DNA of 64,000 bases from Gadus chalcogrammus (Eukaryota; Chordata; Actinopteri; Gadiformes; Gadidae): assembly GCF_026213295.1 (NCBI RefSeq), contig NC_079432.1, positions 10,466,376 to 10,530,375 on the forward strand, in the 5' to 3' direction. Positions 40,495 through 60,503 of this stretch are shown in pieces. The translations under genes were made by a program, and so were the position numbers. The notes under the pieces were generated by a model. It had not been told where the DNA came from, searched no databases, and saw only the letters and a list, made by a program, of their open reading frames with translations. Positions within the stretch are counted from its first letter, which is position 1; each line of letters opens with the position of its first letter.

Positions 40495-43108
40495 CCGGGG
40501 GTGAAGGAGAGGGTGCACCTGTGTTCTGTTGACCTTTATTACAGTCAATCCTCATTAGCTTATGGCTAATGGCTCTTTTAGAAAAAGGCTTTTAACGCTT
40601 ATCAGAGGATATACACATATTTTCTTTCCCATGATAATTGCGGAATGAAGTTAGGACACAATTAGCCTTGGTTTGCGGTTTCTTTCTTTTGGACATATTT
40701 ATCATCAGCCCTGAAAATAAATCTATCAAAAAAGGTTTGACCGAGGTTGACTGCACTGTAGAGATTGTTGAGTAGTCAAAGTATTGTTTTTACACATTCT
40801 TTAAATCAGTGTACGAATACGTTTCTCGAAAAAATGAGAAATTGTTGTTCTTACGGTTCTCCTGTAAGAAGCAAGCTATAGCTCTCAACAGCGGGGATAA
40901 AACAACAACAACGCTGGTGGCGTTCCCCATGTGCTAGACGCACATACACACAGAAACACACACACGTACACACACACATGCACAAACACACGCACGCAGC
41001 CACACGACGCCCTTTCACACGACGTCTCCTTCAATGCCAGGATCACGTGACCAGCACTAACGGCAGTGCTAAACGTGGAAGTAGCAGCGCTCGCCCACGA
41101 CATTGCTGACACCGGCGCCTTCAGCCCCATGCGTACTGTCGCTGACGGCTCCGCGGTCATGCCGGTCCCTGACCGTGTCGTGACAGGGGCTGGTTTCTAA
41201 GGCCGCCTGCGTCTCTCATGTTTACCTGGATCCACTGGCAGCTTGAGACAAAAGGACCCAAAATGCGAATGTCAATATTTATCCAACACATCACGAGATG
41301 GATGCAGCTGATACAGCCACTGTGGCCCCGACTGACGTAATCTCAAAGCTATTACCCAAACCTATTATCTTTATCATGGGCTGTTGTCTTTCTAGTCATC
41401 GTATGTGGTAGGCTCCGGGAAACGATGCAGATTGTTAATTCTACTGGAAAATACAACATTTAAAATGGTAATGATGGCTTTGAAAAGGATTTTCCCTCTT
41501 ACGATCAAGTACCCCCCCCCCCCCATACACACACGCACACATTGAGAATCTGTCTCTGCTAACATAATATTATGCAACCAAGATGCATGTCCAATACAAT
41601 GGCAACACATTGAATTGTGACACATTTCTCATTAGGTTTAAATGTATTCCCTTTCACACTGGGGCAGGCTTGCAAATTTGCCTTGGATATAATTGCGACT
41701 TGGCTATTTTCTATTATATGTGAGCCATAAAGCGCATTAACATTCATAGAGCTGTGAAATAAGGAGCAGGGTAACGGCTGAGGAGGGATTTTCGCCATTT
41801 TCCAAGACAAATATGGACTGAAGTATTCTGGGTATAGTCTAGACCGTAAGGTGGTTGTTTAGCTATTCTGCATAATCACATGAAATGAGAAAATAAATAA
41901 TTGATCACCTGGGAAATAGTGAGAAAGATAGCATATGCAACCAGTTTTTGCTACAGGGCAATTAGCTTATTGTCACCCTGGCTAAGAAATCCTCACAGCC
42001 ATGGCCAGCTGGGCAATGGGACTATATTATCACAGCAGCAGGAGAGGAGAAAGTAGAGAGAAAAGCATGTGAAGTAACGAGTAGAGATGAATGATTAAAG
42101 AGAGGATAAAGTCGAAGGAGTAAATGATGGCTGGTCGCCCCTTTTTTCAAGAGGTGCTCCAAGCCAAGCACATGTTTCCTGGCTGACTTGGGCTATGTAT
42201 CATTTTTAAATGGTCATTAGTTTGGCGGCACAATTGGCAGAGCTTGAAACAAAACCCGTCCCCAGACAGACAGATGGCCGAACCGAGCAGTGCGGTGTCA
42301 AGAGAGAAATGAAATCAAGCGCAAGGGAAAAATGAAGTTGTTTTTTTTTCATTCGCCTTATCAGGGCGGCCGTATCTCTGCCGTGTTTGAAACACGACCC
42401 GCCGCGTTAGACCATATCCGCCCATAGAGGGTTTTTCCATTTCATAACACACAGCAATAGCACCAAGGAAACTCAATTAGGAATTTAATGTTGACACTTT
42501 ACCTGAAAACACACTTTGAGAGCTGCTCTAATCCCTCCACTGTGTGTGTTCTGGGAACAGGGTCAACGTCACAGACCAAAGCCACACTGTATTTGGGAAG
42601 TTGCCACTGGCAAAAACTCTGAGAGAGACACTTTGTCCTTCAATAATCCACCGTTCATCTCTCCAGATCCCAGATTACATAAGCTTTCAGCAGGCTCTTT
42701 ACAAGACCATGTTTGAGGCAAAATGTAAAACCCAATGACAGCCAGCTCACCCCAACGGTAGCTTAGCATGATAGGATAATGACCCATAATTCATTGTTGG
42801 AGTTTGTCTGTATTTATGGATAACTATTCTTTTGTTGCATTAAAGGAGTAGAAGGCCTCCATGTAAAGTTGTCCTGTTTGCTCATATTAATAAATACAGA
42901 TGAAAGCGTGGTTGTATTTTGCTGCATAAACACTAACAGCAGTGCAGTGTGTTGGGCTCATTTTCTTCTGAATAGGAAAAATGCAGGGAGAATAATTAGA
43001 GGCAAATGTCCTCAATGGCTCAAGCCAGCCCCACGGAGACCAAATGTCCATTCATTATTTACCATCTTTCCACCAAAGAAAGCTGTTTTTATTAAAGAAA
43101 TATTATGA

Positions 43109-44227
<1,119 letters not shown>

Positions 44228-44836
44228 GAGGCCTGGAGGTCCATTGATGTCTGGCTGTGGTCCGCCACGTTGAAGTCTCAGGCTGGTTTTAAAGCGCCGG
44301 GACGATGCACCGATAGATCCAGCCAGGGCTACTGGGTTTGGGGGGGCGGGCTGCTTGCGAAAGCACAGCTCTGGTTATCAAAGGAACCCAGTGGAGGAGA
44401 TGTTTGCCTCTCTCTGGTAGCATGGAGTCAGGGCACCTGCTGCCGTACACTGCACTACAATGATGCCGCCAGACTTTTGACGATATCCATTGGCTCATAG
44501 GCACGTACCCTTCTGTGCAACTGTGGTTACTGAGCGTGAACTGGTTGATTATCTCAGCTGGTTGCTGAGAAAAGTATGTGCATTTATGGCTCAATATCTG
44601 AAGGCAGGGAATAACAAGGTTCTGCACCTGAACTAGACACAAAATAATATTCCAAAAAATATAAAGACACTACACTGTGAGACAAAATATTCACTGACAG
44701 AGGGACATATATATATATAGTATATATAGAGCATATATATACCTTTTTTATTTGACCAATTTGTTGGTGAAATCCTTTTTTCCAAAAATCCTAATTATTA
44801 TTCTTAACGATTCTACTTGCAACCATGAAGTGATAT

Positions 44837-44871
<35 letters not shown>

Positions 44872-45029
44872 TACCATTTCCAAATAAATGAATCTATAAA
44901 TAGCAGCTGTGTACTATCTATCTCTTCATCTGTGTTTTAAAGATCAGTTTGAAATCAAATTATTTTAAGCTCTTTTGTTTCTCAAGAGATACAATTTGGA
45001 AATATGACGTGGACAATCATTTCAATAAA
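44228..45029 (+). other. kcnk3: Probable kcnk3 3'UTR
   Basis: It follows the stop codon with no other gene signal. It includes a (TA)n tract at 44841-44869. AATAAA hexamers occur at 44883 and 45024, and further ones lie beyond (for example 46303). The real cleavage site is not determined. Confidence 0.45.
45024..45029 (+). terminator. kcnk3: Candidate poly(A) signal for kcnk3
   Basis: AATAAA about 800 bp after the stop codon. The alternatives at 44883 and 46303 are equally canonical, so the choice is tentative. Confidence 0.3.
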
Positions 45030-49999
<4,970 letters not shown>

Positions 50000-50160
50000 A
50001 CACACTCACACATACACACACAGACATACACCCATATGCATCACAATCACACCGACACACTCAGATACTATATGCATACCGACTCTCCCAAAGAAATGTG
50101 TGCGCAAGCAATCACACAGACCGCTCACATGAACATGTGTGTGCACACACAAATTCACAT

Positions 50161-50310
<150 letters not shown>

Positions 50311-51309
50311 AGCCTTTCTGCTTGCATGGACTCAGCTGGGAGGGCAGTTTAATGATCAAAACAAGCTTTTGGCGCTAGCAGAAATGTTCTTCTGCACTAG
50401 TAAGTGCACACAGAATAAAGAATCAGCTGGAAGGTCTTGACTGTGCTCTCTGGCACAACAAGTGTATTCTTATTGCAGATTCCAGCAAGTGGGGTTACGT
50501 TTAGGTCTATGAGAAGATGACTATCATGCAAGCCCTTTGCACCATTCTTTTATATTGACTAGTGTATTAACAAGGCAGCCACTAACCCTTACCCTCACAT
50601 TGGAAACGGCTTTTAGATTGTGGTTTCCTCATTGTCTGTCCAGCTTGCGTTTTTCTGTTTCGTGCCAGTTAGATTAGCCTTAAGTCTATACTTTATGTTG
50701 ACATGATCATACTATAAACATCATGCTGTTTTTGATCAGCCAATTAAGCAAAGTGCAGAACAATTGGAAGAAAGGGGGCATTTTGGACTGATACAGATAG
50801 GTCATGGACATTAAACATATTGGACTACACACCTGGAAGGACATTATTAATGGATTTAGACCTACTACTTCTTTAACTTCAGATTCATTTTTTAAAACAA
50901 ATGAAATTAAATATGAAACATGTTTTGAAACCTAATTTGTTCACTTTGAAGTCAAACTCGTCAGGTGAATGTTTTTTATGTAGTTTTCGACAACACAATC
51001 GCAATACAGATCATCTTGTTCTTCGAATTCTTTCTATCAGTGCATATTACACTGCAGTGAATACAAAAGAATGGAGCCCCATCTCCCTTATGATCAGACA
51101 AAGCTTTAGGGATTCTCTGTCATGTGTCACCCTTGGAACTTGAACACTGCTGTTACAGCTAAAAATAGCTTTCACTTTGAGTCCTTCAGGACCTTTTGTT
51201 TACAGCCAGTGAAACCATACTGATGAACATTTTAGTGAGGTCCCCCCCTTCACTTTAGTCGTCTTTTGAGTGCTATTAATTCTTCATGTTTAACCTCTGT
51301 CTTATAACT

Positions 51310-51380
51310 TTATGCTCTATAAGGTGACCTTGAGTGTCTTGAAAGGCGCCCTTTAAATAAAATTATTATTATTATTATTT
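51310..51380 (+). mobile_element. LINE/SINE 3' tail ending in (ATT)n
   Basis: GGTGACCTTGAGTGTCTTGA, AAGGCGCCCTTTAAATAAA and then (ATT)n. This is a very typical fish repeat terminus. Confidence 0.7.
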
Positions 51381-51436
51381 GTGGTCATTTCCAATAATAT
51401 TTCTTTAGGAAACATATCTTAGGTCAACATTCACAC

Positions 51437-51800
51437 TTTAAGGTCCCATTATGCAAAGTTGACTGAAGGTTTATTTTGATCGACCTTGGTCTTTGTAGAA
51501 TCAGGGCCCCATAAGCTTCTAGTGGTTAAGGGATGGGTGGGGGGGTTTGGACCACCATGAGTATGACACACACCCGCCATCTCACACAACTCCCGATTCT
51601 GGGTTTCATTTAGTTCAAAGACTACAGCAGATTTCTGCACAAAGTTGCATACCGGATAAGTTCCATTAGCTTCCCACTCCGCTACTGTAGCCGGTGAAGA
51701 TACAACTATTAGAGGATAGCGATTGGGTCCTTTCACTTGATAGAGCCAGTGACAGGCTCAGAAATGTTTCCGACTTCAGCCTCGATTAGCATCAAATCTG
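51437..51800. mobile_element. Probable dispersed repeat of unknown class
   Basis: The minus strand holds a 96-codon open frame with FELNETQNRELCEMAGVC. As far as I recall, this peptide string turns up in many unrelated fish loci, which suggests an interspersed element and not a gene. Termini were not defined. Confidence 0.35.
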
Positions 51801-51869
51801 CAGCGCTGCTGCCACTAGTGTCACTTATGATTAGGTGTCCTTAAAGGGAATCTGTAAGGAAGATGTGCA

Positions 51870-53283
<1,414 letters not shown>

Positions 53284-54286
53284 CCCCCGCATGTTTTTTT
53301 TTATGACGACCAATAAAAAACGACAGTGTTACCCCTTATGTTTTTTTCATGATGACCAATAAAAAACAACAGTGTTACCCCTTGTGTTTTTTTTCATGAC
53401 GAACAATACAAAACAACAGTGTTACCCCTTATGTTTTTTTTCATGACGATCAATAAAAAAAACTACAGAGTTACCCCTTATGTTTTTTTCATGACAACCA
53501 ATAAAAAACGACAGTGTAACCCCCAATGTTTTTATTCGATACATTTCGACAGTGTTACCCCTTATTGGTTTTTCATGACGAAAGATAAAAAACGACAGTG
53601 TTACCCTTTACGTTTCATTTGAGAAAAACGACAGTGTTACCCCTTATGTTATTTTCCCATGACGACTGATGAAAAACAACAGTTTTACCCCTTGTGTTTT
53701 TTTTCATGACGACCAAAAAAAAAACAAGAGTGTTATTTTTTTTCATGACGCCCAATAAAAAAAAACAGCGTTACCCCTTATGGTTTTTTTCATGACGACC
53801 AATATAAAAACTACAGTGTTACCCCTTATGTTTTTTTCATGACGACCAATAAAAAACGACAGTGTTACCCCTTACGTTTTTTTCATGACGACCAATAAAA
53901 AACAACAGTGTTACCCCTTATGTTTTTATTCATGACGACCAAAGAAAAAATGACAGTCTCACCCCTTATGTTATTTTCCCATGACGACTGATGAAAAACA
54001 ACAGTTTTACCCCTAGTGTTTTTTTTCATGTCGACCAAAAAAAAAACAAGAGTGTTATTTTTTTTCATGACGCCCAATAAAAAAAAACAGCGTTACCCCT
54101 TATGGTTTTTTTCATGACGACCAATATAAAAACTACAGTGTTACCCCTCATGTTTTTTTCATGACGACCAATAAAAAACGACAGTGTTACCCCTTATGTT
54201 TTTTTGCATGACGACCAATAAAAAACGACAGAGCTACCCCTTGTGTTTTTTTTCATGACGACCAATAAAAAACAACAGTGTTACCC
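53284..54286 (+). repeat. 47-bp satellite, older left block
   Basis: Tandem monomers of about 46-49 bp with the core CATGACGACCAATAAAAAAC, then ACAGTGTTACCCCTTATG and a T run. Copies are more diverged than in the right block. A longer duplication of about 322 bp is visible (the TTATTTTCCCATGACGACTG variant at 53648 and again at 53970). Confidence 0.96.
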
Positions 54287-54289
54287 TTA

Positions 54290-55660
54290 CTGTACGTCCA
54301 CACCAGGAGCGACCAAAGCGTCAAAGACGCTCTGGTCGCTCACAAAGTTTCGCTGCGAATTTTTCTGTTCGCTTTGGTCGCTCAAGTCGCTCATGACGTA
54401 CAATTCAATTATGCAGACGCATTTAAAGGAACCGTATGCGTTTAGTAGGCCCTACAGACAGCCATATCAAATAGTGAACTCTCCCATACACCACCTTGGC
54501 CATATTGCCGAGACGGTTTTGCTTGTTCGATAAAGTGCTTCGACAACAAGTAGGACAGTGATTCCCCCCAATATAAAAAAAATCCTAAAATGTAGGCTAA
54601 TTACAACCGAGAACAAAAAACCCTGCGTGCTGTAGTAGTTAAAATATGTTTCACTGATCTGGATCTGCAAATCATGATCTGCACTCATTCGTCGCATTCA
54701 AAACAAATAGACGTTGGGACACATGGCTAATTTGCATACGTGCACAGGACTGGTTGGCTCCGCAAGGCAAATAATGGAACATATCTATCTATAGGCCTTT
54801 CTGTCTATCTATCTATCAACGCGTGTCTAGTTTTAATGTGATGTATTGTGTGTATTATCCAGTCAGACTTGTTCTGGGTGGTATTGTAGGCTACTGTCCT
54901 GTGTGGGACGAACCACCTAAATGGATTCCCGACGATTTGTGTCGTTTGGTATTAATAAAGACTTGACTATCTATCTATCTAGACTATTTAATTAAAAATT
55001 ATTCACCTCAGGCTCCGTGAATAGTGGGGAATAGAGGGATAAAAGACAAGAGATATATCCCTTGTCATTTATCCCTCGTCTTGTCGATTAGTTTGTTTAT
55101 GTGACGATTTCAAATACTTTTTTGGTTTTGTTTAAAGCATGCTACACGCGATTGGTTGGTTAGATTGGTGGCATCATGTAGAGCAAATTATAATGATTCC
55201 CGCTTAAATACGAACGTTCTAGATGTAGCCTATAAATACTCCCGCTTATCATCACTTGATATCCAAACCACTATGGCGTTTCGATCTCTGAACTGAAAAA
55301 GGGTGGGTTCGTACAACACCGGGTGCCCAGTTACAGCCGCGATTAATACTTCAGCCGACATTTTGTTCAGTGAGTGAATAAAGGTAGGTAGGAACCAAAG
55401 TGCCTGCCGATGTTCCCTGGGATCCACGCAAGCGAAGAGCGTCTACATTCCGATTGGCTGTCAGTGTTTGGTCGCTGAAGCGAATAATAGTCATTTGCAT
55501 AAAGTTAAAAAGTTTTCAACTTCTTTTTGACGCTCTGGTCGCTCAACTTTGGCCGCTGGTAGCGTTGGTCGCTTTGGTCGCTCTGGTCGCTCTTGCCCAT
55601 AGAAAGTGAATGACTTCCGGCGATTTGGTCGCTCAATTCGCTTCTGGTGTGGACGGACAG
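54290..55660. mobile_element. PIF/Harbinger-like non-autonomous DNA transposon inserted in the satellite
   Basis: The left end CTGTACGTCCACACCAG and the reverse complement of the right end, CTGTCCGTCCACACCAG, form 17-bp terminal inverted repeats with one mismatch. Both sides are bordered by TTA (54287-54289 and 55661-55663), a 3-bp TWA-type target duplication typical of PIF/Harbinger. Removing the element and one TTA restores a satellite monomer (GTTACCC-TTA-TGGTTTTTTTC). Subterminal regions are rich in GGTCGCT/AGCGACC repeats on both sides. No transposase frame was recognised, so the 1,371-bp element is called non-autonomous. The class rests on target-site length, so it is likely but not certain. 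Confidence 0.8.
54930..54985 (+). mobile_element. LINE-like 3' tail with (TCTA)n inside the Harbinger-like element
   Basis: TTGGTATTAATAAAGACTTG followed by ACTATCTATCTATC resembles a LINE 3' end with poly(A) signal and tetranucleotide tail. Another (TCTA)n patch lies at about 54782-54820. Confidence 0.4.
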
Positions 55661-56891
55661 TTATGGTTTTTTTCATGACGACCAATATAAAAACTACAGT
55701 GTTACCCCTTATGTTTTTTTCCTGACGACCAATAAAAAACGACAGTGTTACCCCTTATGTTTTTTTTCATGACGACCAATAAAAAACGACAGTTTCCTTT
55801 CATGACGACCAATTAAAAAACGACAGTGTTACCCCCTATGTTATTTTCCCATGATGACTGATGAAAAACAACAGTGTTACCCCTTATGTTTTTTTCATTT
55901 TGACCAAAAAAAAACCAACAGTGTTACCCCCTGTGTTTTTTTTCATGACGGCCAATAAAAAACAACAGTGTTACCCCTTATGTTTTTTTCATGACGACCA
56001 ATAAAAAAACTACAGTGTTACCCCTTATGTTTTTTTCATGACGACCAATAAAAAACAACAGTGTTACCCCTTATGTTTTTATTCGATACATTTCGACAGT
56101 GTTACCCCTTATTGGTTTTTCATGACGAAAAAAACGAGTGTTACCCTTTACGTTTCATTTGAGAAAAACGACAGTGTTACCCCTTATATTATTTTCCCAT
56201 GACGACTGATGAAAAACAACAGTTTTACCGCTTGTGTTTTTTTTCATGACGACCAATAAAAAACAATTGTTACCCTTTATGTTTTTTTTCTTGACGACCA
56301 ATAAAAAACTACAGTGTTACCCCTTGTGTTTTTTTTCATGACGACCTATACAAAACAACAGTGTAACCCCTTATGTTATTTTTCATGACGACCAAAAAAA
56401 AAACGACAGTGCTACCCCCTTTTTTTTTTTCATGACGACCAATAAAAAACGACAGTGTTACCCCTTATGTTTTTATTCATGACGACCAAAGAAAAACGAC
56501 AGTGTCACCACTTATGTTATTTTCCCATGACGACTGATGAAAAACAACAGTTTTACCCCTTGTGTTTTTTTTCATGACGACCAATAAAAAACCAACAGTG
56601 TTACCCCCTGTGTTTTTCTTCATGAACACCAATAAAAAACAACAGTGTTACCCCTTATGGTTTTTTTCATGACGACCAATAAAAAAACTACCGTGTTACC
56701 CCTTATGTTTTTTTCATGACGACCAATAAAAAACAACAGTGTTATCCCTTATGGGTTTTTCATGACGACAGATAAAAAACGACACTGTTACCCTTTACGT
56801 TTCATTTGATAAAAACGTTTTTTTTTTTTTAAATATCTTTTTTTTTCATGACGACCAATAAATAACAACAGTGGTACCCCAGTTGACGTTT

Positions 56892-56961
56892 TTGCGGGGA
56901 TCCGAACCTGAGCTGTGTAGAGTTTTACCCTCCGAACTTATCAATGCACCATCAAGACACC
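56892..56961 (-). repeat. tRNA-like module 1, unit A
   Basis: On the minus strand an A-box-like TGGTGCATTGA (56941-56951) is followed 32 nt later by a B-box-like GGTTCGGATCC (56898-56908), the spacing of a type I tRNA gene. A full cloverleaf is not formed, so it is tRNA-like or tRNA-derived and not a functional tRNA gene. Confidence 0.55.
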
Positions 56962-57030
56962 GAATAAAATCATCACAATGGTTATACTTGACTTTATAAT
57001 TCGCATGAAATAGAAATTAGTGTCTTCCAA

Positions 57031-57105
57031 CCGAGGACATCAACCGGACTTGAACCCCGGTCTCCAGGGGGTTAGGCAGAGTGCACTCCACTGCACCACT
57101 GAGGC
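57031..57105 (-). repeat. tRNA-like module 2, unit A
   Basis: The A box TGGTGCAGTGG (57088-57098) matches TRGYNNANNNG. The B box GGTTCAAGTCC (57046-57056) matches GGTTCRANTCC, and they are 31 nt apart. A D-arm of GTGC/GCAC with an 8-nt loop is intact (57081-57096). The anticodon and T arms do not fold canonically and the acceptor stem is absent. The first minus-strand TTTT stop for Pol III lies at 56966-56969, giving a possible RNA of about 140 nt. Confidence 0.65.
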
Positions 57106-58501
57106 AAAGACGATACACAATTATCAATCATCAATAATGAGGATACACATGACATTAAAATGTATGTGTGTGTTTCTATTATTTCCCTCATGTTTTTTTT
57201 CATGACGACCAATAAAATACGACACTGTTACCCCTTATATTTTATTTGACAAAGACAACAGTGTTACCCTTTATGTTTTTATTTCATGACGACCAATAAA
57301 AAACAACAGTGTTACCCCTTATGTGTTTATCATGACGACCAATAAAAAACGACAGTGTTACCCCTTATGTTTTTTTCATGACCACCAATAAAAAACAACA
57401 GTGTTACCCCTTGTGTTTTTTTTCATGATGACCAATACAAAACAACAGTGTTACCCCTTATGTTATTTTTCATGACGACCAATAAAAAACAATTGTTACC
57501 CCTTATGATTTTTTTCTTGGCGACCAATAAAAAACTACAGTGTTACCCCTTATGGTTTTTTTCATGACGACCAATAAAAAACGACGGTGTTACCCCTTAT
57601 GTTTTTTTCATGACGACCAATAAAAAACAACTGTGTTACCCCTTGTGTTTTTTTTCATGACGACCAATACAAAACAACAGTGTTACCCCTTATGTTATTT
57701 TTCATGACGACCAATAAAAAACAATTGTTACCCCTTATGTTTTTTTTCTTGACGACCAATAAAAAACTACAGTGTTACCCCTTATGGTTTTTTTCATGAC
57801 GACCAATAAAAAACGACAGTGTTAGCCCTTATGTTTTTTTCATGACGACCAATAAAAAACAACTGTGTTACCCCTTGTGTTTTTTTTCATGACGACCAAT
57901 ACAAAACAACAGTGTTACCCCTTATGTTATTTTTCATGACGACTAATAAAAAAACGACAGTGCTACCCCTTATGTTTTTTTTCATGACGACCAATAAAAA
58001 ACGACAGTGTTACCCCTTATGTTTTTTCATTACGACCAAAAAAAAAACCAACCCCCTGTGTTTTTTTCAACCCCCTGTGTTTTTTTTCATGAGGACCAAT
58101 GAAAAACAACAGTGTTACCCCTTATGGTTTTTTTCATGACGACCAATAAAAAACATCAGTGTTAACACTTATGTTTTTTTTCATGACGACCAAAGAAAAA
58201 CGACAGTGTCACCCCTTATGTTTCATTTGGTGAAAACGACAGTGTTACCCCCTATGTTTTATTCGATACATTTCGACAGTGTTACCCGTTATGTTTTTTT
58301 CATGACAACCAAAAAAAAACAACTGTGTTACCCCTTGTGTTTTTTTTCATGACGACCAATACAAAACAACAGTGTTACCCCTTATGTTATTTTTCATGAC
58401 GACTAATAAAATAACGACAGTGCTACCCCTTATGTTTTTTTTCATGACGACAGATAAAAAACGACACTGTTACCTTTTACGTTTCATTTGATAAAAACGA
58501 C

Positions 58502-60503
58502 AGTGTCACCACTTATGTTATTTTCTCATGACGACTGATGAAAAACAACAGTTTTACCCCTTGTGTTTTTTTTCATGACGACCAATAAAAAACCAACAGT
58601 GTTACCCCCTGTGTTTTTCTTCATGAACACCAATAAAAAACAACAGTGTTACCCCTTATGGTTTTTTTCATGACGACCAATAAAAAAACTACCGTGTTAC
58701 CCCTTATGTTTTTTTCATGACGACCAATAAAAAACAACAGTGTTATCCCTTATGGGTTTTTCATGACGACAGATAAAAAACGACACTGTTACCCTTTACG
58801 TTTCATTTGATAAAAACGTTTTCTTTTTTTGAAAATATCTTTTTTTTTCATGACGACCAATAAATAACAACAGTGGTACCCCAGTTGACGTTTTTGCGGG
58901 GATCCGAACCTGAGCTGTGTAGAGTTTTACCCTCCGAACTTATCAATGCACCATCAAGACACCGAATAAAATCATCACAATGGTTATACTTGACTTTATA
59001 ATTCGCATGAAATAGAAATTAGTGTCTTCCAACCGAGGACATCAACCGGACTTGAACCCCGGTCTCCAGGGGGTTAGGCAGAGTGCACTCCACTGCACCA
59101 CTGAGAAAAAGACAATACACAATTATCAATCATCAATAATGAGGATACACATGACATTAAAATGTATGTGTGTGTTTCTATTATTTCCCTCATGTTTTTT
59201 TTCATGACGACCAATAAAATACGACACTGTTACCCCTTATATTTTATTTGACAAAGACAACAGTGTTACCCTTTATGTTTTTATTTCATGACGACCAATA
59301 AAAAACAACAGTGTTACCCCTTATGTGTTTATCATGACGACCAATAAAAAACGACAGTGTTACCCCTTATGTTTTTTTCATGACCACCAATAAAAAACAA
59401 CAGTGTTACCCCTTGTGTTTTTTTTCATGATGACCAATACAAAACAACAGTGTTACCCCTTATGTTATTTTTCATGACGACCAATAAAAAACAATTGTTA
59501 CCCCTTATGTTTTTTTTCTTGGCGACCAATAAAAAACTACAGTGTTACCCCTTATGGTTTTTTTCATGACGACCAATAAAAAACGACGGTGTTACCCCTT
59601 ATGTTTTTTTCATGACGACCAATAAAAAACAACTGTGTTACCCCTTGTGTTTTTTTTCATGACGACCAATACAAAACAACAGTGTTACCCCTTATGTTAT
59701 TTTTCATGACGACCAATAAAAAACAATTGTTACCCCTTATGTTTTTTTTCTTGACGACCAATAAAAAACTACAGTGTTACCCCTTATGGTTTTTTTCATG
59801 ACGACCAATAAAAAACGACAGTGTTAGCCCTTATGTTTTTTTCATGACGACCAATAAAAAACAACTGTGTTACCCCTTGTGTTTTTTTTCATGACGACCA
59901 ATACAAAACAACAGTGTTACCCCTTATGTTATTTTTCATGACGACTAATAAAAAAACGACAGTGCTACCCCTTATGTTTTTTTTCATGACGACCAATAAA
60001 AAACGACAGTGTTACCCCTTATGTTTTTTTCATTACGACCAAAAAAAAAACCAACCCCCTGTGTTTTTTTCAACCCCCTGTGTTTTTTTTCATGAGGATC
60101 AATGAAAAACAACAGTGTTACCCCTTATGGTTTTTTTCATGACGACCAATAAAAACATCAGTGTTAACACTTATGTTTTTTTTCATGACGACCAAAGAAA
60201 AACGACAGTGTCACCCCTTATGTTTCATTTGGTGAAAACGACAGTGTTACCCCCTATGTTTTATTTGATACATTTCGACAGTGTTACCCGTTATGTTTTT
60301 TTCATGACAACCAATAAAAAACAACTGTGTTACCCCTTGTGTTTTTTTTCATGACGACCAATACAAAACAACAGTGTTACCCCTTATGTTATTTTTCATG
60401 ACGACTAATAAAATAACGACAGTGCTACCCCTTATGTTTTTTTTCATGACGACAGATAAAAAACGACACTGTTACCTTTTACGTTTCATTTGATAAAAAC
60501 GAC
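58502..60503 (+). repeat. Satellite higher-order unit B (about 2,002 bp)
   Basis: Nearly identical to unit A. Differences are scattered single bases, such as GAGAAAAAGAC for GAGGCAAAGAC after tRNA-like module 2. Confidence 0.92.
58894..59107 (-). repeat. tRNA-like modules 1 and 2, unit B
   Basis: Same pair as in unit A, shifted by 2,002 bp: module 1 at about 58894-58963 and module 2 at about 59033-59107. Both A and B boxes are unchanged. Confidence 0.6.

Larger units (their letters stand above)
56500..58501 (+). repeat. Satellite higher-order unit A (about 2,002 bp)
   Basis: Bounded by the marker CAGTGTCACCACTTATG at 56500 and again at 58502. It contains about 33-36 monomers, a 305-bp non-monomer segment with two tRNA-like modules (about 56880-57185), and a doubled 232-bp pentamer (starts at 57411, 57643 and 57875). 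Confidence 0.92.

Noticed and set aside
57031..57105. Functional tRNA gene
   Set aside because: The acceptor stem does not pair, the anticodon loop is too long and the T arm is shifted. Only promoter boxes and the D-arm remain.
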